The position numbers and the translations under genes were made by a program. Below are positions 1 to 11,021 of a DNA stretch of 64,000 bases, piece by piece. The stretch covers positions 13,254,302 to 13,318,301 of the forward strand of contig OZ234497.1 of the NCBI GenBank assembly GCA_965153455.1. Direction: 5' to 3'. Positions within the stretch are counted from its first letter, which is position 1. The number at the start of each line of letters is the position of its first letter. This stretch comes from Sphagnum compactum. Taxonomy: Eukaryota; Bryophyta; Sphagnopsida; Sphagnales. The notes under the pieces were generated by a model. It had not been told where the DNA came from. It did no database searches and saw only the letters and a program-made list of their open reading frames with translations.

Positions 1-640
1 TGCGGGGAAAACTCCTCTCGCACCAGCAAAAACACAAATTTCCCAAATTTTTCCTCAATTTTTGTCTAGCAAAATAGTGGAAATTCACTGCACAAAAACT
101 CACCACTTTGCTCATATACTTGCTAACATTCACCAAAACTGCACTGGATCTATTCAAAGATCAAATTTTTATACCCTTACCAGGGCATGTATAATCCAGG
201 TTGCAGGCTGAAGATAGTGAAATGTTTGCTGCAGCTGCAAAGGTTGGAGGGAAAGGGCTGAATCCGAGATATTGATGGAGCTTTACCTCATATTCATCCA
301 CCTTAATCCTCAATTGTTACTTTCTTCTTCTTTTCATATATTTCATCCTCTTCTCTCCACTCCTCAAACCATCCCCCCCTTCCTGATGTCCAATTAGACA
401 CTAACTCTGGCCTTAGTGACAACATGTGAAGGCAAGAGACTTAATAGTGTACTTAAGACAGATTCAAATTAGATCTTCAAGCAGATTCCACAATAGAGAT
501 ATCTGTAAAGTCACCCTGTCTTCCTCCTTTCACCCCCTAACCCCTCTTTTAGTGGTATCCGCAAAGTAAGGAAATTTTATAAAATCTCAGTATGAAATGC
601 TGAAACTCAGTACGAAATGCTGAGCATTTAATGCACAAGG
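1..640. other. AT-rich intergenic sequence, no gene seen
   Basis: No coding signal is visible. The first 120 bases have the same style as three other tracts in the window (near 29650, 30900 and 46580): short runs such as aaatttcccaaatttttcc with GAAATT/AATTT alternation. They may be pieces of one dispersed repeat family. The rest is low-complexity and pyrimidine-rich. Confidence 0.4.
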
Positions 641-879
641 TTCGAGGGGAATCATAGTAGCTGTGTCAGTAGGAGCAGTGAAAATGTAAGTAGCAGCAGT
701 GGAGGCGCTCAGGAAGAAAAGAAAGACAGGGTGTGGTTGCTCTTCTTTCTTCTTCTACATTAACACTCAAACAGGGGCGGGGTGACCAAGCCCTGTCACC
801 CGCTGCTTCACCGGCCTCTCCCACCCCCCCCCCCAAGACCTCCGTCATAGACAGACTTAGTGAATTTATATATAAGATA

Positions 880-1075
880 TATGATATAACCTTTATGCCC
901 ATTCCTTTATATACCAGGGACCTCAAAAAAAGGATCTGGGTTCGAACCCAGTGGAGTGCAGGTGTAACGCCAGCCAGTCCTCTGCCAATAAGCTTCACTT
1001 GGCGGTGCCAACTGCTTGTCACTTTGGGTCTGCCGTTGTGCTTCAAAAGAAAAAATAAAGATCGAATTGCTTGAG
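880..1075 (+). repeat. possible tRNA-derived SINE
   Basis: At about 938-950 the sequence gggttcgaaccc matches the RNA polymerase III internal B box (GGTTCGANNCC). About 120 bases later comes an A-rich stretch (aaaagaaaaaataaag), as in the 3' part of many plant SINEs. No complete tRNA cloverleaf can be drawn, so a functional tRNA gene is unlikely. A weaker B-box-like site with a similar flanking (GA)n tract occurs near 30110. Target-site duplications were not found. The element sits just upstream of the KGD4-like gene, within its likely promoter or 5' leader. Confidence 0.28.
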
Positions 1076-1082
1076 GCTCACT

Positions 1083-1115
1083 CAGAGAGAGAGAGAGGGA
1101 GAGAGAGAGAGAGGA
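1083..1115 (+). repeat. (GA)n microsatellite in 5' leader
   Basis: A near-perfect GA-dinucleotide run ends 10 bases before the ATG of the KGD4-like gene. GA/CT tracts are common in plant 5' UTRs and core promoters and bind GAGA-type factors. Its position suggests it lies in the leader of this mRNA. Confidence 0.7.
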
Positions 1116-1125
1116 AGCTGCAGTT

Positions 1126-2382
1126 ATGGCACTTGCAAGGCGCATTCCCCTCATCAAGTTTCCTAATCGTCGCGGATTACCTGTCCCTGCATCATCCAAC
1201 TCAGGTGTGTTTCTTTTTCTCTGCTGCTGCTGCTGCTGCTGTCGTCCTTTCTTCTGTCTCTTCTCATGTCTGCAGGTTGCTATCACATCTTCTTCTTAGT
1301 TTTTGAGATTGATCTAGTGTTTCCTGGGATTGGAATAGACTTGGGTGCAACCCAGCTATTAGGGTTTTTGACTATTGGATATGGTTTCTCCAAAGACGCG
1401 ATCATGAAGATGCCGTTGGGTGCTCTGAATGAAGCCGTCGGAGGTTTCGTATTTCATGTTTCTTTGCATTCTATTTACAAATGAATCAGGGACCAAGCAT
1501 TTTGTCACTTACAGAGCAGTTTTAGTCATGACGGTATGTGGCATTTGAAAGACCAAAACAGTTTTCGGAGTAGAGAAGCAGGTGTTTAGTGTCTTTCATG
1601 CCATAAGGAGATGTTATAGTTCCGGTGCTCTAATCCAGTAACCCTTTCTCTGGCGGAAGAACTCTAGACTGCCAATTTTGCATTTTGTCTCACTCAATGA
1701 CGTTTAGGCTATTGTCTGAATCGTGTTGCTGAATTGCTGGTGTCAGGCTTTCTAATTGTTTGCCTTGATTCTCATTGAAAGCAGGCTTTTAGGGTTAGGG
1801 TTTTGTGAATTCGGAGTTTTAAGAAATTGTGATTTGTGATGGGGTTCTGCCCAAGTGTACATCTTTAGAGGTTTCCGTACAGAGTACCAATCTGGAGTCT
1901 TGAGATCTTTACATAGCTTCTGTGGTGCTGCATGATCAGGAGTACCAACCCCCACAGCACCTCCAGCATCCTCAGCTTCTACGAAGACTGCCATGCCAGT
2001 AGGAGCAGCAGCAGTAGGGGGGACTGCAGCAAGCCAACCACCCCGGACTGCAGTGTCTCCTCAAGAAATTGAAGCTATATTGGTAACCCCTGCTCTCTCA
2101 TTCTTTATCTAGTCCTGTCATTTACTGTGAATCTGGCTCCTAGATAATAGCATCACTGAAGTATACAAGGTACAGAATGGTTTTACTGCTTCTAGTCCTT
2201 CTGTTTTGACTAGTTTTAAGTCAAAGGGCCAATTTTTCAGTTGTTTCTGTTCCCATAACTCTAGGTTGGTTGTGACTATCTTCATGTGAAAGTCACAAAA
2301 TCTATGAACAGAAGACTGCTATGAGAATTCACTAATCTTCTAATTTGTGGACCTTGTGTTGCAGCTTGGTGGTGTTGTGTAA
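1126..2382 (+). CDS. KGD4: KGD4/MRPS36-like subunit of 2-oxoglutarate dehydrogenase
   Basis: Three exons (1126-1204, 1940-2082, 2365-2382) splice in phase with GT-AG borders to a 79-residue protein. The N-terminus reads RRIPLIKFPNRRG (residues 5-17), the P-L-I-x-F motif that opens yeast Kgd4/Ymr31 and animal MRPS36. The C-terminus reads VSPQEIEAILLGGVV (65-79), the matching E-x-E-x-I-x-x-GG end. The middle is low-complexity and rich in Ala, Pro and Ser, as usual for this variable family. In yeast and animals the protein links the E3 subunit (dihydrolipoamide dehydrogenase) to the E1-E2 core of the mitochondrial 2-oxoglutarate dehydrogenase complex. It was once mis-assigned to the mitochondrial ribosome. 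The last exon carries only LGGVV and the stop, so gene finders would easily miss it. The ATG at 1126 follows a (GA)n leader; the N-terminus is basic, consistent with mitochondrial import. Family assignment rests on the two terminal motifs and small size. Confidence 0.82.
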
Positions 2383-4286
2383 TCACTATTTTTTCAGATA
2401 ATGCTCCTTCAATTTTCCTTACCAACTGATTGGAGGTGATGAAGGTGGAACTTATCCCACATCTCCACATATTGCTTGTGTTCATTGTAAACTGTGTTTG
2501 GATTTAGCACACCAGTTGAACTTTTACACCCAGTGTGGACTTCTGCAAGTAGCAACTTCTCTGCTTTTGCATCAAGTAAATACTCTTCAGCTGAGGGTGC
2601 AGAATGTTTCTTCCAATGATGTTGCAGTCTGATAAATTTGACAGACCTGAGCCTTATATAACTCATTAAAGCATGTTGGTTTCTGTAACTGGAGGTTTTT
2701 AAAGGACAATCTATTGGTTATATGCTGTTCTTAACACCCAAAACCTGAACTTTTTTCAATCATGCATCAATGGACAGGACTACTACCCTAAGTGAATTCC
2801 AGAGTTCCCAGATGGGAATTGCAAAATGAAACTACTGCAACAGCAAATGTTGGAGAAATGCAGAAAGATCTACTGCCATGGTAGAAAATGGACTCAAACC
2901 TTAAGGCTCAAAGATATGGAGTCACTTATAGAACTAGACTAGAATTTATCACCCTTGAACAAACTTGACCATTTGATATGCTACTGCACAGCTGAGTGTG
3001 TACGCATGCTCCATTGGCATGTGACAGCTGAAGACATTTTAACTCAATACAAGTTTCCTCACTGTTGGAAGCAACTTAACTACATAATTATCAAACTTGA
3101 AAAATGAGGGTTGGTGATGACCCAAGATCAGAGTTCTGGTGGCTCTTGTACACTTTCAATGGATTTGCCATAGCAAAAAATATTGTAAGGTAAATTCATC
3201 TTTGGGTACACTTGAAATGGATTTATATGAGCTGTAGTTTCTAGCTATAGAATGTACCCAAAGATAGATTTGCAAATTGCAATCCAAGTGACATTCTTTC
3301 AACCTTTGTTATGTCATTTCTACTGTATTGGAAATCTAACCAAACTTAGTTTATAAATTCTATTATATCATAAATATTGTCAAATTTATTTGGAAAATTC
3401 TCAAATTCAATTTCAGACTTTAAAAATACATTTGATGCTCAACTTAAGAAAAGGTAGTCTGGACTAATCAAGAATGTAAAATCCCATTGTAAAGCAGTTG
3501 GGAAAATTCCAGGTGCATTTGAAGGGAGGGCACCCTACAAGAGAGCAACCTGTCCTTAGATGTTTCAGTTTGCTAAGTTTTGAAAATCCAAAGCAGAGCG
3601 CAGCACACTAATGCGCTGCTCTGCTCAGATACGGGCACTTTATTTTGGAGTTTGTGAATATCAGATCTTGTTTACCAGGGCATCCTAGGCCCCTTATTTC
3701 AGGAAAAGCCACACCCTGAGGCTTTACCGCACAAATTTTGCTCACTACTTTATCACACAAGGCAGAATTGTGGATGGCTGCTTTGTCAGGTGTGCCCATA
3801 TTCGACCCGGCATTTTGACCCTTATTACCTCCCATGGGGGCCTCCCTTTTAAGGACCAACATGTCTGGGGGATAATAACAGTCCACAACCCATTTTCTAG
3901 TAGGTACCAGCCCGTGCAATGGGTACCTCCAGTACCCAAATGGGTCTTAAGATAGACCCTTCTCATATATATGAAAAATGTGTAAAGCCCGAGGGAGAGG
4001 GCATTATCAAAATAAGGATGGGCCAGGTGAGAGAGTCGAGCACAAGCCTGATTTCAATAATGCTTTTGCTTGCAAGCTTTACATGGCATAACAAGTGTAG
4101 CAACCTTCGGAGAGTGGGGGCTTCATAATTTTCAGGCCTACCTCCACCAAGCACTGACATGACACACACCATATTTCACAATGATAGCTATCAAGGGTGC
4201 AACATTGTCAGCAGCAATAATCTGCAGTAAGGAAGGGAGCAGCAACTTAAATTACAATGTACAGAGAGTACCTGATATTCTGCAAT
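2383..4286. other. intergenic and 3' UTR sequence
   Basis: The first few hundred bases should hold the 3' UTR of the KGD4-like gene, and the last about 150 the 3' UTR of the convergent minus-strand gene. No coding exon is recognisable. A 19-bp inverted repeat lies at 3192-3271. Around 3715-4025 are AAAGCCC/GAGG/AATAAGG motifs that recur elsewhere in the window (near 41010, 46860 and 48600). Confidence 0.4.
3192..3271. repeat. imperfect inverted repeat
   Basis: The left arm aaattcatctttgggtaca (3192-3210) pairs with the right arm tgtacccaaagatagattt (3253-3271) with two mismatches, around a 42-base loop. It could be the end pair of a small miniature transposon or a chance hairpin. No target duplication was identified. 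Confidence 0.5.
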
Positions 4287-7200
4287 TTAAACAATCTGTA
4301 GCATTGAAAGCAGCTTTCTTTTCTCACTCAAGCGCTTCCAAATCCCACGGGTATGCTGTCGGCGCCTGAACTTGATTCGTTGATTCAGCCACTTTGAGTA
4401 AATGCGGCCCTTCTTGCAGACTATAAAATCATTTAGGTCATCAAAGCTGTCCTTGGTTGGGTTCTTTTCTAGTTGCATAATTTCTGTTACAAACGGATTG
4501 CCACCCACTGTGATGGCTGGCACATCCTCCTCCGTATCTAATTGTTTATGCTTCCCCTTGGCTTCAACTTTTGGACTTTTGTTCTCTGCTGCACCTTTTC
4601 CCTTAGGAGATGACCGGTGCTGTGTAAGCTTTTGGATGATGGGAAGTGTTGAAGGTCGCAGTTGCCTTCCTTCCAACAATATATTGGGTACACAAACTGG
4701 CTCTGCAATACATTCCTTTTCTTCTTGCAACCTCTCGTCTCCACTTTTTACAAGATGTTTTGTACTTATTGGAATAGATTCTCGCCAGGCACTACCTGAG
4801 AGAACCATGTCCATAAATTCACAAAGCTCATTCAGAAAGGTGTTGATTTGCAGAATGATTGGGACTGTCTTGTCTCCCAAAACCTGCACAGCACCACACA
4901 AATAGCTCCATTGTAAATCATTTATACCTGCAACCATTGAATAACTGATAAAAACTATACAGTATGCTGGGAAAAGAGCACTGTACCGCATCCAAATGTG
5001 GATCCCCAAGTACACCCAGCATAGACCCGATGATGTGCCTCACATAACAATCAGGCCAGTTTGAGTGATCCATTTGCATTTCAATGCAAGATTTGTCCTG
5101 GACAACGCCCTCATCCTTGTGACTTTGATGATTTGTAACTTCAGTAGACTCTGTAAGGGTCCTCCTCCACTTATCCTCCATTAACAGAACAATCACAAGT
5201 GATTCCAGTAAGTGAAAATACTCAAGCAAAAGGCCTTCTGGTATCTTGTTTTCAACCTCATGGAACAATATGTCAGCAAAGACAACAAGGGCATGACCAA
5301 CAGCTCCAGGAGTTATAACATCCACTGTTTCAGGAATGTATTTGCTAAATGCTCCAGTGATACCTAAAAACACAAGATGAAGATCCCCTGAGGTCATGTC
5401 ACCAGGTGCACAACCCTCTGCTTCCTGGCTCAGTTTATATGCAAATCCTGTAATAAAATCCAAAGCAGAGCTCATTAGATGTAGAGCACTCGCCACCAAG
5501 CTTGACTTGTCTTCTTGCTTTGGTACACTATAATCACACTCATGTCCATGCTCACTTCTGTATCCAAAATCTTGGACTTGAACAAACTCATCTTCATCAC
5601 AGCAAGTATGATAATTGGGTTGTTCAGGCCCTATCTGGAGGTTTGCCTCCTTCATCATTGCTTCCACTGCCACCTGCAACTTTTGACTCAGCAAGCCACT
5701 GAGTTTTATGTACTCTAGAAGACACAACTCCAGTGATTGCCTTGAGAATCCAAGACTTTCATTCTGGCCAGTGCTTGAAAATGTTTTCACATCAATTCCT
5801 GATTGTGGGCTTGAGATGTGATTTGCATGTAATGACACTGCAGTCTCAAGAACTGCTGAAGCAAGACTAAAAACTGCTTGAGGTGGTAAAATCTCAATTG
5901 CTGATGTTACATGTCCTGCTGTAACTTTTTTGTTCTGAAAGATTCTTGCAGTTATTGATTCAGCAAACCATTTCCTTGAGGGCATGGCTATGTCTTGTAC
6001 AGAATTTAAATTTGAACTCCTAATGATGCCAACAGGACCTGCTTCAGTTGGCGTACTGGAAGCTGCTTCCAGGGCTCCAGAAACCATATTGATAACATGC
6101 CCGAGAAAAAATTGTGGTACATCATCATTGATGACACTGTCAAGGAGCAGTACCCCAGCTTGCAGGCTCAGTTCACAGGATCTGCTGACGATTTTGTTTT
6201 TGGGCAGGCAAGGAGTGAAGTCAGTGAACTCCAACTCAGTGATAGACAAAAAGGAGAGAAGAACATGTGCAAGGGTTGCCTCAAGTATTGATCTCCCACA
6301 CAATTGTATGCTGCTTCCTGAGTCATTTACAGTTTCATCCTGTGCAATCAGAAGCTCAACATCTGGATGGAGTAAAAGCTCATCTATGTACACCTGCACC
6401 ATAGTTCCACAGAAAGTGTGACTTCAGAGAACAGCTCAAGATATCAGTATTTTGTTCATGAAGATTATGTAACAGCAAGTGTACAGATCAGCTGACTTAC
6501 TAGCATACCTCGAGCATGGCACAGAGAGTTGGGGCTCGATGTGAAATGATCTCCAATGAAGCTTCATGTAAGTTGTGTCCATCCACACACTTCTGACTGA
6601 GGAGTAAACAAAGTTCTGATGGTGTGCACAGTTTCTGAAGTATAGCATCCAAAGCTATGCCTGCTCTATATCGCAGACCAGTGTCAAAGAGTTCAAGCAA
6701 AGGAAGAATATGAATGCAACACCGAAGAGTTTGAGCAGTGAGGTTCAAATCCAAGTGTGTTGAAGGGAAAGGATTCCAGTTCTCTATCATGATCTCCTGA
6801 TCTGAGAAGAAAAATGGTACAAGTTGTGTGAGCTCCTGGAAAAGCAGGTCATGAAGGTCCAGCAGTTCTCCATAGCTGATTTGGACATTCCTTGATCTGA
6901 CAATCGCTTGCACTGTGAGATCTTTGACAGTAGTGGGCGAGGGAGGACTGAAACTTGACCCCAAGCATAACAAAAACCATGATAGATTCTTGAGAATAGG
7001 TACCTTGCAAACCTGCCAAAACAGCATAATCACCTCAACTGTTGTAATTCTTCTCAAACCCTAGATTAGGGGAAGCCAAAGTCCACTGATACTATATTAT
7101 GCCACCTCTTCCACACTCAGCAGCCAGCACTAATGCTGCATTCTGAATGGACACTGATAATTCCCATCCCTCCAGGTTCGTTTGCTGACCTACTGGCCGG

Positions 7201-8025
7201 TCTGGGTGGGCTTTGTGTACCATCTGCTGGCATTTCCAATTGTCTGATGTGCCTTACCTTAGCCTAGAGGCTTGAGCCTTCATCTGACCTATTTTCAATG
7301 TCACAAACCCCTAAACTGGAATAGTCAAAATTGTCAAATCCCATTATTCTCAAAGATAGCAGTGTAGGTTTTCTACAAGGTCTAATCTCTGGATTGCAAA
7401 GGGTTCCAAATAGAAAGCTACAAGGGAGGGTCTAAGATTTGTGCACAGGAAAGATCAGCATGCTTAAAGCCCACTTTGTCCATAGAAGACTCATTTCATG
7501 ATAAACAATCAAAGGACCGGTGGATTCAAAGCAAACCTCAAAGCCAGCATGGAGAATTTTTCATTAAACGTGGTTCAGACCTTCATGTGAACTCTAGGAA
7601 CTGGGCCTGGTAGACAATGTGCGCATCCTGGCGATTAGGGGTTTGAATATGTGTTTCTCAAAGACAAAATACCCTTGCCACAGACACGATGCTTGTGTTT
7701 CAAAAAGAAAAATGACCATTGCCATAGTAATGCTTGTGTGTCTCAAGACAAAACCTAGGTCACTTCCTTGAAACGTTTCACAGAGAGTCACATACAAACA
7801 TACAAAAAAGGAATTCCAAGAGGGTTTTGATGTGGATCTTGTGTTGCTGGTCCTTCACAGATCAAAGAAGAACAACATAGAATGCTACTGCACAAAGAAA
7901 GAAAAAGAAAAGAGGAGTACCGGATCCAAAGATGTAAGGGCAGAGGCAAAGCTGGCCAGAGAGTTCCACTGCTCATCATCGAAAAATCCCCAGTCATAAG
8001 CTCCTCTCGCCATGTCCTCGTCCAT
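4287..8025 (-). CDS. large plant protein of unknown function, 875 aa
   Basis: I do not recognise the family. Four exons on the minus strand join in phase: 8025-7921, 7012-6509, 6393-5016 and 4927-4287. Exon 1 starts at ATG 8025 and encodes 35 residues (MDEDMARGAYDWGFFDDEQW and onward) ending exactly at a GT donor. Exons 2 and 3 are long alternations of hydrophobic and polar residues, Leu-rich, with no signal peptide or clear membrane span. This looks like a helical-repeat (HEAT/ARM-like) fold. Exon 4 has a charged linker rich in Lys, Glu and Ser followed by a conserved-looking basic tail containing FDDLNDFIVCKKGRIYSKWL and then many Arg/Lys. The exon 3/4 border is the least certain: the frame changes there, and GGGTGT at 5016 with a CAG acceptor before 4927 restores it with an 88-base intron. 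The telo-box promoter and basic tail would fit a nuclear or nucleolar role, but that is inference. Confidence 0.75.
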
Positions 8026-8041
8026 TCTCCTACATGCACTC

Positions 8042-8530
8042 CATCGCCACGACACTCACCTGCTTCCGTTATCGCTTGCAACACCACCGCTAAGCCCTAA
8101 ACCCTAATCCCTAACCCTTAACATCGCAGAACTAATTACCCTCCACACAAGTTCTTGATGCACATGCTGCTGTAAGTTTGACCATCATCACGACACTCAC
8201 CCGCTAAGCCCTAAACCCTAATTCCTAACCTCTCGAAACCCAATTACTCTCCACACGAGCTCTTGATGCACATGTTGCTGTAATCTTCACCACCTCCACG
8301 ACACTCACCCGCTAAGCCCTAAACCCCAATCACTGACCTCTGAAAACCCAATTATTCTCCACACAAGCTCTTGATGCACTATGCTGCTGTAATCTTGACA
8401 ATCGCCACGACACTCACCCGCTGCCATAATTGCTTGCAACACCACCGCTAAACCCTAAACCCTAAGCCACTCAATGGATTCCCTACTCTCCACCGAGCTC
8501 TTGACACACATGCTGCTGCTGTAATCTTGA
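8042..8530. repeat. four-copy tandem repeat with telomere-like motifs
   Basis: Units of roughly 105-150 bp repeat four times. Each contains, in order, cacgacactcacc, an AAACCCTAA-type stretch, a ctctccacac segment and cttgatgcacatg followed by ctgctgtaatctt. The first and last units also share an extra segment (gcttgcaacaccaccgct) that the two middle units lack. The array begins immediately upstream of the start codon of the minus-strand 875-aa gene and probably covers its 5' UTR and promoter. AAACCCTAA is the plant telomere sequence and also the telo-box found in promoters of plant ribosome and translation genes. Confidence 0.8.
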
Positions 8531-8699
8531 CCATTGAAAATCAATGAGATCTTGATCTCAAGTATTGGAAAATAATTTTGACCATTGATATCATTGAGAT
8601 CTTTATTGGCCAATAATAATATAAATTTTCCCACATAAATTCAAATTTGTGCGGTTGAAATTCTTGGAATCTGACTTTTAAAGATTCTAGACCTGACAT

Positions 8700-9090
8700 T
8701 CTGCCAGTCAGAAAACGTTTCCACCTTCTGTTGTTGTTCATGTTGTTCTCGAATGACATTCCAGCAAACGAATCAAGAATCTCCGACTGCAGTTCCACTG
8801 TCCAACTATCTGTTCTCACTTGACATTCCAGAAGAGACGTAATCTGTCGAACCTGTCTCTCTTCATGCACACATTACACACTCCTGTCGTACATTACACA
8901 CTTTCTCTCATACTGCGGGGCAGAGCCCCCATCGTACTTCTGTTTTCACTCGACATTCCAGCAATCCCCGTAATAACTTTCCACCGTCTGCTTAGGTTTT
9001 ATCAACGTATTAAACCGACATTGACAAGTAACTTTCCACCGTTTAACTGATTATTAACTCGACGTTCCAGTTAGCTTGGAACTGTGCATC
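8700..9090. promoter_or_regulatory. shared divergent promoter with repeated ACATTCCAG motifs
   Basis: Between the two divergent genes a short phrase close to tcgacattccagcaa recurs (near 8755, 8822, 8952 and 9061), together with two copies of taactttccaccgt (near 8973 and 9032). The copies are degenerate and spaced 70-130 bp apart, so this is either an old tandem repeat or a cluster of binding sites. A further telo-box-like AAACCCTAAT lies at 9181. No TATA box can be assigned with confidence. Confidence 0.35.
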
Positions 9091-9308
9091 GTTATAATCA
9101 CCACACATTCCGCCAGCTAACGCCGATCGTCACCGTGGCCAATCAACGATCAGATCTGACTCAAAGAGGATAGGCTTCCAAACCCTAATCAAAGCTCCTT
9201 CTTCTCTCTCTCTCTTTCACTCTCAAAGCGCTCTCTGAAATTCTCCGTTGGGAGTTTGTTATGTTTTGCGGCCAGTTTGCAGGCGACCAAGAACTCGCGT
9301 CTCCCGTC

Positions 9309-9331
9309 CGGGTTTTTTTTTTTTTTTTTTT
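9309..9331 (+). repeat. poly(T) tract
   Basis: A run of about 22 T residues lies 30-55 bases upstream of the chloroplast RNA-binding protein start codon. Such a run is prone to length error in sequencing. Confidence 0.9.
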
Positions 9332-9364
9332 GGCCTCTCCCGTTAATCCCCCCCGTGCCTAGCC

Positions 9365-11021
9365 ATGGCTGTGTCGCGGATGAGTACGGTGGTGTTCACC
9401 TCTAGTTGGTCCTGTCTTTTGGGACGCTCGCAGAGCGTGTTGCACAACAATGGTTCGAGGATGGTTATGGTGGGAGTGCCGCTTGGATGTCGACTGAAGA
9501 TTGCACCCTTGTCTTTCGGTAGCGGGAAGTCCGTGAAGAATGTGTCGACTAGCGTGGTACGTGCTGGATTGGAAGATAGCATTATCAACTTCGACTACTT
9601 GACCAAGAATATGCCTATGACTACTCCACTTCCGCCTTTCGATACCATGCCCGGCTCGGCCATGCCCGGTTCCATGCCCTATGAACGCAGAACTCCGCCT
9701 CCTTCTCCTGCTTACGACAGCCAGCAACGCTCGAAGCCCTACGAACGCAGCAGTTTTCTTGAGGACAGCCCGCTAGGCGCGACTCCTGTTGAACGCTCTA
9801 CCCCGCCTCCCCCTGCGGTCGAGGAAGGTCCGAAGCTTTATGTAGGCAACTTGCCGTGGACTTGTGACAGCCAGCAGCTGGCGGAGATCTTCCAAGACTG
9901 TGGCACCGTCGAACTTGTGGAGGTACTGCTGCTGTGTTTCTTTCTCTTTTGCATAGGGAAATGTGAAACTTGCTGTTGTGAATGCCATGCTAACCTTTTG
10001 GAAGCCAGTTGAGGGGACTGTTTTGCTCATAGTCCTATTCCGTTTGCAGGTCATCTACGACAGAGAAACGTCCAGAAGCCGCGGGTTTGGTTTTGTGACC
10101 ATGGCATCACAGGCAGAAGCGTCTGCCGCCAAGCAGACGCTGGATGGATACGTAAGTTTTCTTCTCTCTTTTTATTTTTTAGAACCTCATGGCTCAACGA
10201 TGGTAATTGCCATGTCTTTGTTTGGAGGAGGCATAGCACTGAGAGACACGCTAAGATGGACATGCTAGGCCTAATCAACTAAACACTACATGCAGTTCTT
10301 GGGGTTTATCTCCCAGTATTAGAATTGAGTCGTTCTCCTACATACACGACCTTGTGTACCACAGCTTGACAACAATTGTTTGAATGCCAGTCTGCCTAAT
10401 GGGAGGGTCTTGCCATGATTTCTTTTGTGATCTGTGTGGAGCATGATTGGTGGGATGTTGTGCTGCAGATGCTTGGAGGGAGATCTTTGACAGTTAGCTT
10501 TCCACAGTCGAATCGTGACAGACCACGCCCTCCTCCACGAAGGGAGTTTGGTGGTGGCAATGGTGTTGGTGCTGGCAGTTTTGACAGTGGAAATAAGCTT
10601 TTTGTTGGCAACTTATCTTGGGGAGTGGATGATGCAAGTCTTCAGAATATGTTCAGCAGGTATGGTACTGTTGTGGACGCCAGGGTGGTTTATGACAGAG
10701 AAACGGGCAGGTCTCGTGGGTTTGGCTTTGTAACACTTTCAAATGCCGATGAGGTGAATGAGGCTATTCAGAATATGGATGGAGCGGTAAGTCGAGTCTC
10801 TTCTTTCAACCTCATTGTCCTATGCTTGCTTGCTCATTTTGAAGTAATGTCGTCTCAAATGTTATAGGTTGCTTGCCCAACATACATTGGCAAATTCATT
10901 GGGTCATGAATGGCTATGTCCCGTAACACTATTGTGTCTCCTGCAACAGGATTTTGATGGGAGACAGATACGAGTAAACTTGGCAGGAGACAAGCCCCCC
11001 CCAAGGATTCGTGAATACTGA
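9365..11021 (+). CDS. chloroplast ribonucleoprotein with two RRM domains
   Basis: Four exons (9365-9922, 10050-10151, 10469-10786, 10950-11021), all phase 0, give 349 residues. The first about 65 residues are rich in Ser, Val, Arg and Lys and poor in acid, ending in SVVRAG, typical of a chloroplast transit peptide. A Pro/Ser/Arg-rich spacer follows. RRM1 has RNP2 LYVGNL (158-163) and RNP1 RGFGFVTM (197-204). A glycine- and arginine-containing linker leads to RRM2 with RNP2 LFVGNL (264-269) and RNP1 RGFGFVTL (303-310). The C-terminus ends soon after RRM2. This layout is that of the cp28/cp29/cp31 family, abundant stromal proteins that bind chloroplast mRNAs, protect their ends and assist C-to-U editing. 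Introns fall within both RRMs. An acidic N-terminal domain like that of cp31 is not obvious, so the cp29-like group is the better fit. ATG 9365 has a good context (gccATGGC) and opens the transit peptide. Confidence 0.93.

Noticed and set aside
938-955. tRNA gene suggested by gggttcgaaccc
   Set aside because: Only the T-loop/B-box part fits; no anticodon arm or acceptor stem can be paired around it.
4402-4905. 167-codon plus-strand open frame
   Set aside because: Antisense shadow of exon 4 of the same minus-strand gene.
5984-6421. 145-codon plus-strand open frame
   Set aside because: It is antisense to exon 3 of the minus-strand 875-aa gene and has no motif of its own.
8090-8470. True telomere end
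   Set aside because: The AAACCCTAA motifs are short, interspersed with unique sequence in each unit, and have genes on both sides.
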